Origin: Marisediminicola sp040546025
Lineage (GTDB): Bacteria; Actinomycetota; Actinomycetes; Actinomycetales; Microbacteriaceae
Direction of reading: 5' to 3'
DNA: 64,000 nucleotides
Assembly (NCBI RefSeq): GCF_040546025.1
Contig: NZ_JBEPNA010000012.1
Location: 37,080 to 101,079 of the forward strand
The notes under the pieces were generated by a model. That model made no database searches and was not told the DNA's origin. It was given only the letters and a program-made list of their open reading frames with translations. Made by a program: the position numbers and the translations under genes. How positions within the stretch are numbered: the stretch's first letter is position 1; each line of letters opens with the position of its first letter. Of the stretch, positions 8,228-15,829 are shown one piece after another.

Positions 8228-9630
8228 GCGATGACACCGCCGAGGCGGTCACCGAGAAAACGAAGGCCGGCGGACTTGGAACTCTTCACCAGCACCACGT
8301 CGCCGTCGCGCAACTCGTCCCGGAGCAGCCCGAAGGCCTCCTCCGCGGTGCCGACGAGCACCGACTCGCCATCCCACGAACCCTCGAGTCCGGCGGCGTT
8401 GTGGATGTGCCGCGCGCCGTGGCCGACGACAATGAGCTGGGCGATGTTCAGGCGTACGACGAGGCGGCCGATCCGGTCGTGCTCCTCGTTCGCGTAGTCG
8501 CCGAGTTCGGCCATCTCGCCGAGCACGGCGATCGACCGGCGCCCGCGGCGGCTGATCTGCGCAAGGGTCTTGAGGGCCGCGGCGGTGGAGTCCGGGCTCG
8601 CGTTGTAGGCGTCGTTGATGACGGTGATGCCCGGCGCGGGCTCGAGCACCTCCATCCGCCAGCGCTCGGCGCGGGCGACGGCCTCGATGGCGGCGATCGC
8701 CGCCGCCAGGTCGAGTCCGAGTTCGCGGGCGACCGCGAGTGCGGCGATGGCGTTCATGACGTGGTGCTCGCCGAGGATTCGCATGCGCACCGGCCAAGCC
8801 GAGCCGTCGGCGACCAGGGTGAAGGTCGTGCCGGTCGCGGTCGCCTCGATGTCGTCGGCACGCACATCCGCCGATTCATCGAGTCCGAACCACGCGACGC
8901 GCGCGGCCGTCTGCCCGGCCATGGCCGCGACCCGGTCGTCGTCGGCGTTGAGCACGGCGATAGCGGAGGCCGGCAGCGAGGTGACGATCTCGGCCTTGGC
9001 CCGCTGCGTGGCGTCGATGCCGCCGAACTCCCCGGCATGGGCGAGGCCGACCTTGAGAACGACGGAGATGTCGGGCATCGCGATGTCGACGAGTCGCTTG
9101 ATATGCCCCGTGCCGGACGCGCCCATCTCGACGAGGAGGTAGCGGGTCTCCTCGTCGATGCCGAGCATCGAGAGGGGTGCGCCAATGTGGTTGTTGAACG
9201 AGCCCTCCGGGGCGACCGTCGGGCCGACGCCACCCAGGATGGCGCGTAACAGGTTCTTCGTCGTCGTCTTGCCGTTGGAACCGGTGATTCCGATGACGGT
9301 CAGCTCGCCGCGCTCGCGCACCCGTGCCACGACGTCGCTCGCGAGAGCTGCGAGTGCACTCACCCCGTCCGCCACCACGATCTGGTCGACCGGCAGCTCG
9401 AGCCGCCGCTCGACGATGAGGAGCGCTGCCCCGTTGTCGACCGCGGTGCCGGCGAACAGATGACCGTCCGTGAACTCTCCGCGCATGGCGAAGAACACCG
9501 ATCCGGCGGTCACGAGACGCGAGTCGGTCGTCACGGCGCCGTCCACGATGGTGTCAGGGGTGGAGTCGGCGGTTGGCACGAGTTCGCCGGCGCATGCGGC
9601 GGCGATATCGGCGAGGCGTAGAGCGAGCAT
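8224..9630 (-). CDS. murF: UDP-N-acetylmuramoyl-tripeptide--D-alanyl-D-alanine ligase MurF
   Basis: MurF attaches the D-Ala-D-Ala dipeptide to complete the UDP-MurNAc-pentapeptide. The protein has 468 aa. The ATP-binding loop is IGITGSNGKTTTKNLLRAI, followed by VEMGASGTGHI (typical of MurF), VLNADDDRV, and INDAYNASPDSTAAALKTL in the C-terminal ligand-binding region. The ATG at 9630 abuts the murE TAG directly (TAGATG, no gap). The N-terminal LRLADIAAACAGELV matches the MurF substrate domain. No anomalies were seen. Confidence 0.96.
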   Translation of the reverse strand: MLALRLADIAAACAGELVPTADSTPDTIVDGAVTTDSRLVTAGSVFFAMRGEFTDGHLFAGTAVDNGAALLIVERRLELPVDQIVVADGVSALAALASDVVARVRERGELTVIGITGSNGKTTTKNLLRAILGGVGPTVAPEGSFNNHIGAPLSMLGIDEETRYLLVEMGASGTGHIKRLVDIAMPDISVVLKVGLAHAGEFGGIDATQRAKAEIVTSLPASAIAVLNADDDRVAAMAGQTAARVAWFGLDESADVRADDIEATATGTTFTLVADGSAWPVRMRILGEHHVMNAIAALAVARELGLDLAAAIAAIEAVARAERWRMEVLEPAPGITVINDAYNASPDSTAAALKTLAQISRRGRRSIAVLGEMAELGDYANEEHDRIGRLVVRLNIAQLIVVGHGARHIHNAAGLEGSWDGESVLVGTAEEAFGLLRDELRDGDVVLVKSSKSAGLRFLGDRLGGVIA

Positions 9631-11172
9631 CTACTGCCAGCCCGACTCGCGAAGCGCCTCGCGGGCCTCGGCGCGCGCGGAGTACGGCGTTCGCTCGCCG
9701 CGGATGTCGCGGTAGTCCTGGTGGCCGGGCCCGGCCCAGAGGATCGAGTCGCCCTCCTTGGCGATCGACACGGCGTGCCGGATCGCCTTCTCGGGCGGGC
9801 TCACCTCGATGAGCTCAGCCTGGTGGTCGGCGAGGCCGGCGCCCTCGATGAGGGTGGCGCGGATCGACGCTGGGTCCTCGAATCGGGGATGGTGATCTGT
9901 GACGACGAGGATGTCGGAACCCTCTGAGGCCACTCGTCCCATCTCGTGCCGCTTCGTGGCGTCGCGGTCGCCGTCGGCACCGAAGACCATGATCACGCGG
10001 CCGGGGGTGAATTTGCGCACGGCGGCCAGGGTGTTCAAGAAGGCATCCGGGCTGTGGCCGAAGTCGACGTAGACGGAGGGGCCGGCGTCGCCGGACACCC
10101 GCTCGGTGCGGCCGGGCAGGTACGCGACGATGCCCTCGTCGCCGAGGGCGTGGCCGATCGCCTCAAGTTCGAAGCCCGCCTCGACGAGCATGACGATCGC
10201 GAGTCCCGCGTTGGCGGCCATGTGCCAGCCGATGAGGGGAACCCTGGTTGTGAGGGACCTCCCCTCCGGACCGGTGAGGGTGAATTCGGTGTACGCGGCG
10301 GTCTCGTCGAGGATCTCTAGGTTCCACTCCCCCACGACTCCTGGCGTCGCGGAGACCGTCGTCACGGGAATCCGTGAGAGGTCGACGACACGCTCACCGT
10401 AGGGAGAGTCGAGCGACACGACGCCCCGCTTGCCCCGATCGGGTTCGAAGAACGCCGCTTTCGCCTCGAGGTACTCCTCCATGTCGGCGTAGTCGTCGAG
10501 ATGGTCGTGGCTGAGGTTGGTGAACGCGACGACGTCGAAGACGATGCCGTCGACGCGATTGCGGCTGAGAGCCTGAGCGCTGACCTCGAGCACGACGGCC
10601 CGGACCTCGCTCTCCTTCATCCGGGCGAGCAGGGCGTGCATCTCGCTCGCCTCCGGCGTCGTCAGCCGACTGACGACAGTGAGGTCGCCGATGTGGCGCT
10701 CGGCTGTCGAGCTCAGGCCCGTGACGAGGCCCAGTTGACGGAGGATCCCCTCGAGGATGTACGCGGTCGAGGTCTTGCCATTAGTGCCGGTGATCCCGAG
10801 CAGGAGCGGCGGGTGGTCGCTGGTGCGGTAGACCCACGCCGACACGTCGCCGAGGGCTGTGCGAGGCGAGTCGACGAGAACGGTGGGCAAGCCGACCTCG
10901 CGGGCAAGCTCCGCCCCCGCTGCGTCGGTGAGCAGCGCGACGGCGCCCGCCGCCTTGGCCTCGGCGGCGTAGGAGGCTCCGTGGCTGTTCGCCCCGGGCA
11001 CGCCGACGTAGAGGTCGCCCGGCTGCACCTCGCCGGAGCGCAGCGTCACGCCGGTCACGTACACGCCGTCAAGCGAGCCTTGGGTGTCGAGCCCGAAATC
11101 AGCCACGAGACCGCTGAGCGACCTGGCCGATGGATGTTCGGGCCTGAGCACCGGGGGATTCCTGGTGTTCAC
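9631..11172 (-). CDS. murE: UDP-MurNAc-L-Ala-D-Glu ligase MurE (divergent amino acid specificity motif)
   Basis: MurE adds the third residue (a diamino acid in most bacteria) to UDP-MurNAc-L-Ala-D-Glu. The 513-aa protein has the ATP loop GITGTNGKTSTAYILEGIL, TTPEASEMHALLARM, SHDHLDDY and the C-terminal ligand domain. The start is GTG at 11172, with AGAGGA 5 nt upstream. Several usually invariant blocks differ. The position of the meso-DAP motif DNPR reads HHPR (427-430, context TDHHPRFEDP). The GKGHE block reads GPGHQ (481-485). VDYAHTPD reads VDFGHSPD. In E. coli MurE the DNPR Asp/Arg and the GKGHE Glu contact meso-DAP, so another amino acid is likely here. Microbacteriaceae often have B-type peptidoglycan with 2,4-diaminobutyrate, ornithine or lysine. 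Confidence 0.94.
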   Translation of the reverse strand: MNTRNPPVLRPEHPSARSLSGLVADFGLDTQGSLDGVYVTGVTLRSGEVQPGDLYVGVPGANSHGASYAAEAKAAGAVALLTDAAGAELAREVGLPTVLVDSPRTALGDVSAWVYRTSDHPPLLLGITGTNGKTSTAYILEGILRQLGLVTGLSSTAERHIGDLTVVSRLTTPEASEMHALLARMKESEVRAVVLEVSAQALSRNRVDGIVFDVVAFTNLSHDHLDDYADMEEYLEAKAAFFEPDRGKRGVVSLDSPYGERVVDLSRIPVTTVSATPGVVGEWNLEILDETAAYTEFTLTGPEGRSLTTRVPLIGWHMAANAGLAIVMLVEAGFELEAIGHALGDEGIVAYLPGRTERVSGDAGPSVYVDFGHSPDAFLNTLAAVRKFTPGRVIMVFGADGDRDATKRHEMGRVASEGSDILVVTDHHPRFEDPASIRATLIEGAGLADHQAELIEVSPPEKAIRHAVSIAKEGDSILWAGPGHQDYRDIRGERTPYSARAEAREALRESGWQ

Positions 11173-11186
11173 GGCGTCCTCTTTTC

Positions 11187-12938
11187 TTACCAGGTCGTCG
11201 GCAGGTCGGGTGAGGGTGTCGACGAAGGGGCGACGCGGTACGTCTTGAGCACCTGCGTCATGATCTTTTTGAAGGTCGGAGCTGCAGCGGCCGACGTCAA
11301 TATCGTACGCGGCTTCACGAAGGTGACGATCACCGCATATTGCGGATCCTCCGCTGGCGCGAGGCCAGCCACCGACACGATGCGGTCGTCCGTGTACCGC
11401 CCGTCCGAGGCGATCTCGGCCGTTCCGCTCTTCGCGGCGACCCGGTAGCCGGGTATCTGGAGCTGGCTCGCGAGCCCGCCTCCCGTCACGACCGTCTCCA
11501 TCATCTCGACGACCGTGTCGGCTGCGGCCTTGGACACGACCTGGCGGCCCTCGGTCGGGGAGGCATCCGTGATCGACCCGTCCGCGTGAGTGCACCCGGT
11601 GACCAGGGTAAGTGGGAGGCGAACTCCGCCATTACCAAGGGTCTGGTAGATGCTCGCCATCTGCGCCCCGGTGACGGAGACGCCCTGGCCGAACGACACG
11701 TTGTACTTCGTCTGGTCGTCCCACGTGCTCGACAGGAGTCCGGCGGACTCCCCCTGGAAGCCGACCTCGGTGCTCTCCCCTACCCCGAACGCTCGAAAGT
11801 AGTCATAGCGCATCTTGCTCGGCAGGCGCACGGCGAGCTGGGAGATTCCGACGTTGGACGACTGCTGGATGACCCCGGCTAGGGTCAGCTGGAGCTCGGG
11901 GTGGAACACGGCGTCGCGGATGGCGCTTCCTTCCGGCGAGACCCACCGGTAGGGCACGGTGACCTCGGTGCTCGGGTCGGCCACACCCTGGTCGAGCAGC
12001 ATTGCCGCGGTCATCGGCTTGAAGGTCGACCCTGGCTCGTAGGGTGTGCTGAACGCGAGCGAGCCCATGTTGTTGGGCGAGCTACCGGCGACGTTGTTGG
12101 GGTCGACGGAGGGATAGTCGGCGAGGGCGAGCAATTGTCCTGTCTTGACCTCGGTGACCGACGCCGTTGCGGATTGCGCGCCGAGCGCAAGCGCCTGCTC
12201 GGCGATCATTTGCTGCACCGTCCACTGCAGGTCGTGGTCGATAGTGGTGGTGATCGTGCCGCCGTCGATCGGCTCCTGCTCAGTGACGGTGCTGCCGGGG
12301 AGGCGGATGCCGTCGGCGCCGCGCTCGTAGGTCGAAGAGCCGTTCGTGCTCGCGAGGCACTCGTTCTCGGTGAACTCGAAGCCGTTCTGCGGTCCCTCGG
12401 TTCCGACGAACCCGACAAGGTTGCCAGCTACGGACCCGTCGGGGTAGATGCGGGCGGGGCGCTGTTCGAAGTAGATGGCAGGGATGCCCAGATCCCGCAC
12501 GGCTCGCATCTGCTCGGTGCTCACCTTCTGGGCGACGTATTCGAAGTCTGACTCCGGGTCTTCGGTGAACACTTCGAACACCTCGTCTTGGGTCTGCCCG
12601 GTGATTTCTGCGATCTCCGCCGCCGCCTGCGCAATGCTGACCGTGACCTTGTCTTCGCCGCTGCCGCGCGTGAAGGTCGCCGGGATCGTCTTGGGCGAAA
12701 CTGTGATGTCGAACCGCATCACGCTGCCGGCGAGCACGGTGCCGTCGCGGTCGACGATGTCGCCCCGAGCCGCATAGGTGGTGACGGCGATTGCGCGCTT
12801 GTTGAGCGACTGCGCGTTGAGCTCCTCGGCGCGGACGAGCTGAATATCGACGAGTCGCACGACGAAGACGCCGAACACGGCGATCATCGCTATCAGCGCC
12901 AGCGCAAGTCGGCGCCGGGTCATCCGGGGTGTGTTCAC
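11187..12938 (-). CDS. ftsI: Class B penicillin-binding protein FtsI (PBP3-type transpeptidase)
   Basis: FtsI cross-links septal peptidoglycan together with FtsW. From the GTG at 12938 it has 583 aa: a short basic N-terminus, one membrane anchor (ALALIAMIAVFGVFVVRLVDIQLV), the dimerisation/pedestal domain, and the transpeptidase domain. Catalytic motifs are STFK (304-307, in EPGSTFKPMT), SSN (in QQSSNVGISQLA) and KSGTAE. An in-frame ATG lies 9 nt upstream at 12947, but the only SD-like run (GGGGGG) directly touches that ATG and is well spaced (9 nt) from the GTG, so the GTG is preferred. It is followed 14 nt later by murE. The frame stays open to 13127 across the upstream gene's end, and this part is not coding. 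Confidence 0.94.
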   Translation of the reverse strand: MNTPRMTRRRLALALIAMIAVFGVFVVRLVDIQLVRAEELNAQSLNKRAIAVTTYAARGDIVDRDGTVLAGSVMRFDITVSPKTIPATFTRGSGEDKVTVSIAQAAAEIAEITGQTQDEVFEVFTEDPESDFEYVAQKVSTEQMRAVRDLGIPAIYFEQRPARIYPDGSVAGNLVGFVGTEGPQNGFEFTENECLASTNGSSTYERGADGIRLPGSTVTEQEPIDGGTITTTIDHDLQWTVQQMIAEQALALGAQSATASVTEVKTGQLLALADYPSVDPNNVAGSSPNNMGSLAFSTPYEPGSTFKPMTAAMLLDQGVADPSTEVTVPYRWVSPEGSAIRDAVFHPELQLTLAGVIQQSSNVGISQLAVRLPSKMRYDYFRAFGVGESTEVGFQGESAGLLSSTWDDQTKYNVSFGQGVSVTGAQMASIYQTLGNGGVRLPLTLVTGCTHADGSITDASPTEGRQVVSKAAADTVVEMMETVVTGGGLASQLQIPGYRVAAKSGTAEIASDGRYTDDRIVSVAGLAPAEDPQYAVIVTFVKPRTILTSAAAAPTFKKIMTQVLKTYRVAPSSTPSPDLPTTW

Positions 12939-12987
12939 GATTTGCATCCCCCCGTGAGGTGTTTTGACGAAGCCAACCGTTGGTCGA

Positions 12988-13608
12988 TCAGTGGGTGTTG
13001 GGCGATGGGATCGCCGCGGTCTGCTTCGACGGTACCGAGACGGGGGCGTCGGGCGCGCCAGGCGCGCCAGCAACGCTCGCCTCGACAGGTATGAGGTCGG
13101 GCGAGACGGGGGCGGCCTGACCGGCATCCCCCGACAGCGGGACCCCGTCGAGCAGGCGATTGGGGATCAGGGGGCTACCGTCCGGCGCCGTGCGCAGGGC
13201 CGAGGATGCGTCTGCTGCGGCCGGGGCGCCGAGCACAACCGAGTCGGCGAGGCGGAGGTAGGCGGTGCTGGTGCTCGCGACCATGCCCATTTGCTGAGCC
13301 TCGGCGGCGAGGTGCTGCGGCGCGCCGAGCACCTGAAGGGTCTCGACGAGCACCTGTTGGTCGCGCGCGAGTTCGCTGTGCTCGCGCTGCAGCGAGGAGA
13401 TCTCGTAGGCCCCGTTGGAGGTCGCGATGGTGAGAAGCAGCTGAGCCGCGAGGATCGCGAAGAGGCCACCGACCGTCACGATCGCGGCGAGGAGCCGCGG
13501 GCGGGCGCGGCGCTGGCTCCGAGAGGCGACGATCTCGATGTGACGGTGTGTGTCGTCACGGCTGGGCCGGGGTGAGCGCGCGGGGCGCGCGATCGGGACT
13601 GCGCTCAT
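12988..13608 (-). CDS. FtsL-like bitopic septal protein
   Basis: This is a 206-aa protein in the position of ftsL, between rsmH and ftsI. It has a basic cytoplasmic N-terminus, one transmembrane helix (about residues 40-62, LLAAIVTVGGLFAILAAQLL) and then a heptad-like region (YEISSLQREHSELARDQQVLVETLQVL) fitting the short FtsL coiled coil. A Pro/Ala-rich tail ends in PSPNTH. FtsL-type proteins bridge FtsQ and FtsWI, are poorly conserved in sequence, and are recognised mainly by place and topology. The call therefore rests on those. The ATG overlaps the rsmH stop (ATGA). The extended disordered C-terminal tail (about 80 residues) is longer than in E. coli FtsL. Confidence 0.75.
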   Translation of the reverse strand: MSAVPIARPARSPRPSRDDTHRHIEIVASRSQRRARPRLLAAIVTVGGLFAILAAQLLLTIATSNGAYEISSLQREHSELARDQQVLVETLQVLGAPQHLAAEAQQMGMVASTSTAYLRLADSVVLGAPAAADASSALRTAPDGSPLIPNRLLDGVPLSGDAGQAAPVSPDLIPVEASVAGAPGAPDAPVSVPSKQTAAIPSPNTH

Positions 13609-14558
13609 GCTGCCCTCCTGATTCGGGTCGCGGCGCGGAGGCGTACCGGGGTGGCTCGGGGGTTCTCGGCCTTCTCGTCGTCGCTGGCCAGTTCGGCACC
13701 GCGCACGAGCAGCGAGAATTCCGGGCGGTGCTCCGGCAGCTCGATGGGAAGGCCGGCCGGGGCAGAGGAGGTGGACCGGGACGCGAAGGCGCGCTTGACA
13801 ATGCGGTCCTCGAGCGACTGGTAGGCGAGCACCACGATGCGCCCGTCGATAGCGAGTGCTTCGAGCGCAGCGGGGATAGCCCGCTCGAGCACGGCGAGCT
13901 CCTGGTTCACCTCGATGCGCAGGGCCTGGAATACCCGCTTCGCCGGGTGACCCTTGCGCTGGATTGCGACGGGGGTCGCCGCAGTGATGATCTCCACGAG
14001 GTCGGCGGAGCGCACGAGGGGACGGATGGCGCGTCGCTCGACGATCTTCTGCGCGTATCGGGGGGCGAGCCGCTCCTCCCCGTAATCGCGGAAGATGCGT
14101 CGCAGGTCGGCCTCGCTGTACTCGGCGAGCACCCGCTCGGCCGTGAGCGCCGAAGTCGCGTCCATGCGCATATCGAGCGGCGCATCCTTCGAGTAGGAGA
14201 ACCCGCGCTCGACCCTGTCGAGCTGGAGCGAGGAGACGCCGAGATCGAAGAGGACGCCGGTGGCCTCCGGGATGCCGAGCGAGTGGAGGGCATTGCCGAT
14301 CTCGTCGTAGACCGTATGCACGAGGTGCACCCGCTCACCGAATGGGGCGAGGCGCCTGCCGGCGATCTCGAGCGCATCGGGGTCCCTGTCGAGCCCGACG
14401 AAGATGAGCTCCGGGAAACGGCGGAGGAATGCCTCGGCGTGCCCGGCCATGCCGAGAGTCGCGTCGACGAGCACGGCTCCAGGCGTCTCGAGAGCGGGAG
14501 CGAGCAGCTCAACCGTGCGGTCGAGCATGACGGGGGTGTGGATCTGGCTGTCGGTCAT
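13605..14558 (-). CDS. rsmH: 16S rRNA (cytosine(1402)-N(4))-methyltransferase RsmH (MraW)
   Basis: RsmH methylates N4 of C1402 of 16S rRNA in the decoding centre, using SAM. The 317-aa protein begins IHTPVMLDRTVELLAP, the usual HxPVLL opening. The SAM-binding motif is VLVDATLGMAGHAEAFL, then FVGLDRDPDALEIA, GVLFDLGVSSLQLD, GFSYSKDAPLDMRM, and ALRIEVNQEL and VVLAYQSLEDRIVKRAF near the end. All are strong family signatures. It follows mraZ after 101 nt and overlaps the FtsL-like gene by 4 nt, the standard mraZ-rsmH-ftsL order. Confidence 0.97.
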   Translation of the reverse strand: MTDSQIHTPVMLDRTVELLAPALETPGAVLVDATLGMAGHAEAFLRRFPELIFVGLDRDPDALEIAGRRLAPFGERVHLVHTVYDEIGNALHSLGIPEATGVLFDLGVSSLQLDRVERGFSYSKDAPLDMRMDATSALTAERVLAEYSEADLRRIFRDYGEERLAPRYAQKIVERRAIRPLVRSADLVEIITAATPVAIQRKGHPAKRVFQALRIEVNQELAVLERAIPAALEALAIDGRIVVLAYQSLEDRIVKRAFASRSTSSAPAGLPIELPEHRPEFSLLVRGAELASDDEKAENPRATPVRLRAATRIRRAA

Positions 14559-14659
14559 GGCATCGGGACCTGCCCCTTGATCCTGATTCCCCTCCGGTCC
14601 GACCTGCCACCGGGGAAGTGTGGCAGGGCTGACATCGGCTGGGAGTCAGAAACAAGGCG

Positions 14660-15091
14660 CTAGAAGAGTCCGGGGATCACCTCCTCCGTGGTGTCGGCGA
14701 AGCCGGCTTCCTGCTCGGCGTAGTAGGTCTCCCAGGCAGCCGTGTCCCAGATCTCGGCGCGGTTCCCCGCTCCGATGACGGTCACGTCACGGTCGAGTCC
14801 GGCGTAGGCGCGCAGCTGCGCGGGGATCGTGACGCGGTGCTGCTTGTCCGGCACTTCGGCGTTCGCGCCGGAGAGGAACAGTCGCAGGTAGTCGCGCCCC
14901 TGCTTGCTCGTGATGGGGGCCTGCCGGATGCGGTCGTGCATCTCCTCGAAGTCCTTGGTGGCGAAGACGTACAGGCACCGCTCCTGCCCGCGGGTCACGA
15001 CGATGCCCGATTCGAGCTCGTCGCGAAACTTCGCGGGAAGGATGAGGCGGCCCTTCTCATCGAGGCGGGGTGCGTAAGTACCAAGAAACAC
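14660..15091 (-). CDS. mraZ: Transcriptional regulator MraZ
   Basis: MraZ is an AbrB-fold DNA-binding protein that autoregulates the dcw operon. It has two SpoVT/AbrB-like halves: residues 1-50 (MFLGTYAPRLDEKGR, LPAKFRDEL) and about 75-120 (DKQHRVTIPAQLRAYAGL). The start is the GTG at 15091, giving 143 aa and the conserved MFLGTY opening. The GTG two codons upstream is less likely because the GGGGGTGA SD is well spaced only for 15091. The mraZ promoter just upstream carries four spaced TGGxx boxes, expected targets of this protein. It is the first gene of the cluster. Confidence 0.95.
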   Translation of the reverse strand: MFLGTYAPRLDEKGRLILPAKFRDELESGIVVTRGQERCLYVFATKDFEEMHDRIRQAPITSKQGRDYLRLFLSGANAEVPDKQHRVTIPAQLRAYAGLDRDVTVIGAGNRAEIWDTAAWETYYAEQEAGFADTTEEVIPGLF

Positions 15092-15121
15092 ACGCACTCA
15101 CCCCCCTCGATCTCCGGCCCT

Positions 15122-15164
15122 GCCCAGGTTCCCCCACTTTACTCCACCTTCATCCACAAAACAA
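15122..15164 (-). promoter_or_regulatory. mraZ (dcw) promoter with four MraZ boxes
   Basis: Read on the minus strand, TTGTTT (15164-15159) and TAAAGT (15141-15136) are separated by exactly 17 nt and form a sigma-A type promoter about 45 nt before mraZ. Overlapping it are four pentamers TGGAT, TGGAG, TGGGG and TGGGC, each separated by 5 nt (15156-15122), so they recur every 10 bp, one DNA helical turn. MraZ is known to bind direct TGGGN repeats with 5-nt spacers (E. coli, Mycoplasma). Repression of the dcw operon by MraZ at this site follows by inference. Confidence 0.85.
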
Positions 15165-15285
15165 CGAAATCTCCCCTTTCTGGGGTCATTTCGGCCCCAC
15201 TCCCCCAGCAACGCTGGCAACCCGCAGGTGGAGGGAAAATGCTGGCAATCGACCGCGCATGGGGCGGGAGAGCGAAATTGGGCAC

Positions 15286-15317
15286 AAAAAAAGAGCCAAC
15301 CCGAGGGCTGGCTCTTT
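15286..15317 (-). terminator. Rho-independent terminator of the DUF3040 gene
   Basis: A perfect 9-bp stem, AAAGAGCCA (15290-15298) paired with TGGCTCTTT (15309-15317), surrounds a short GC-rich loop. On the minus strand it is followed by a run of seven T (complement of 15286-15292). It sits 28 nt after the stop of the minus-strand DUF3040 gene and about 120 nt before the mraZ promoter, so it separates the two transcription units. Confidence 0.88.
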
Positions 15318-15345
15318 CGTGTGGTGGGGGTGGGGAGTGGAGGGG

Positions 15346-15750
15346 TTATCCCCTCTCGTCCCTCCCATCCTGGCGCTTGTCCCAGCGCTCGTTGATGCGG
15401 TCCATGAAACCGCCGCGGGCGGGACCCGCGGCTGACTTGGCAGACGCGCTGGCGCGCTCGTCGGCGCTCGGCTCCTCCGGAGGGCCGGATCGGCGCGGCG
15501 GCGAGATCGCCAGCAGGGCTCCGGCGAACATCACTATGAATCCCGCGACTCCGACGAGCGGCTGGGCGACGACGACTCCCGTGACGATGATCCCGACGCC
15601 GAGAATGGCGATCAGGATCCCGACGACGATCATCGTGTAATTCGGCTTGCCCCGTCGGGTTCCGACGGTGGCTACGAAATCGGCGTCATTGTGATAGAGA
15701 TTTCGCTCCATCTCCTCGAGCATGCGTTGTTCGTGTTCTGACAGTGGCAT
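15346..15750 (-). CDS. DUF3040 domain membrane protein
   Basis: This is a 134-aa protein of the actinobacterial DUF3040 family (Rv2169c-like). It opens MPLSEHEQRMLEEMERNLY, the diagnostic family motif. Two transmembrane segments follow (TMIVVGILIAILGVGIIVTG and PLVGVAGFIVMFAGALLA) and a charged cytoplasmic tail. The start is ATG at 15750, with AGGGGAG 6 nt upstream; an earlier in-frame start five codons upstream lacks this. The function is unknown. Its position next to dcw genes is conserved in actinobacteria, which hints at an envelope role (inference). A TAGACT box (15798-15793) is a likely -10, with a leader of about 35 nt, divergent from the polyprenyl synthase promoter. Confidence 0.88.
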   Translation of the reverse strand: MPLSEHEQRMLEEMERNLYHNDADFVATVGTRRGKPNYTMIVVGILIAILGVGIIVTGVVVAQPLVGVAGFIVMFAGALLAISPPRRSGPPEEPSADERASASAKSAAGPARGGFMDRINERWDKRQDGRDERG

Positions 15751-15814
15751 CGTTTCTCCCCTCACGCTCGAGATCGACGCAATTAGGATTCAAGTCTATG
15801 TGCCCCCGGGTGGC

Positions 15815-15829
15815 TAGGCTAGGCGCGTG
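15815..15829 (+). promoter_or_regulatory. Leaderless promoter -10 box of the polyprenyl synthase gene
   Basis: TAGGCT (15815-15820) lies 6 nt before the GTG start (15827) and there is no SD. Transcription would begin at or next to the GTG, giving a leaderless mRNA, which is common in actinobacteria. The same spacing occurs before four other genes in the window. Confidence 0.6.
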
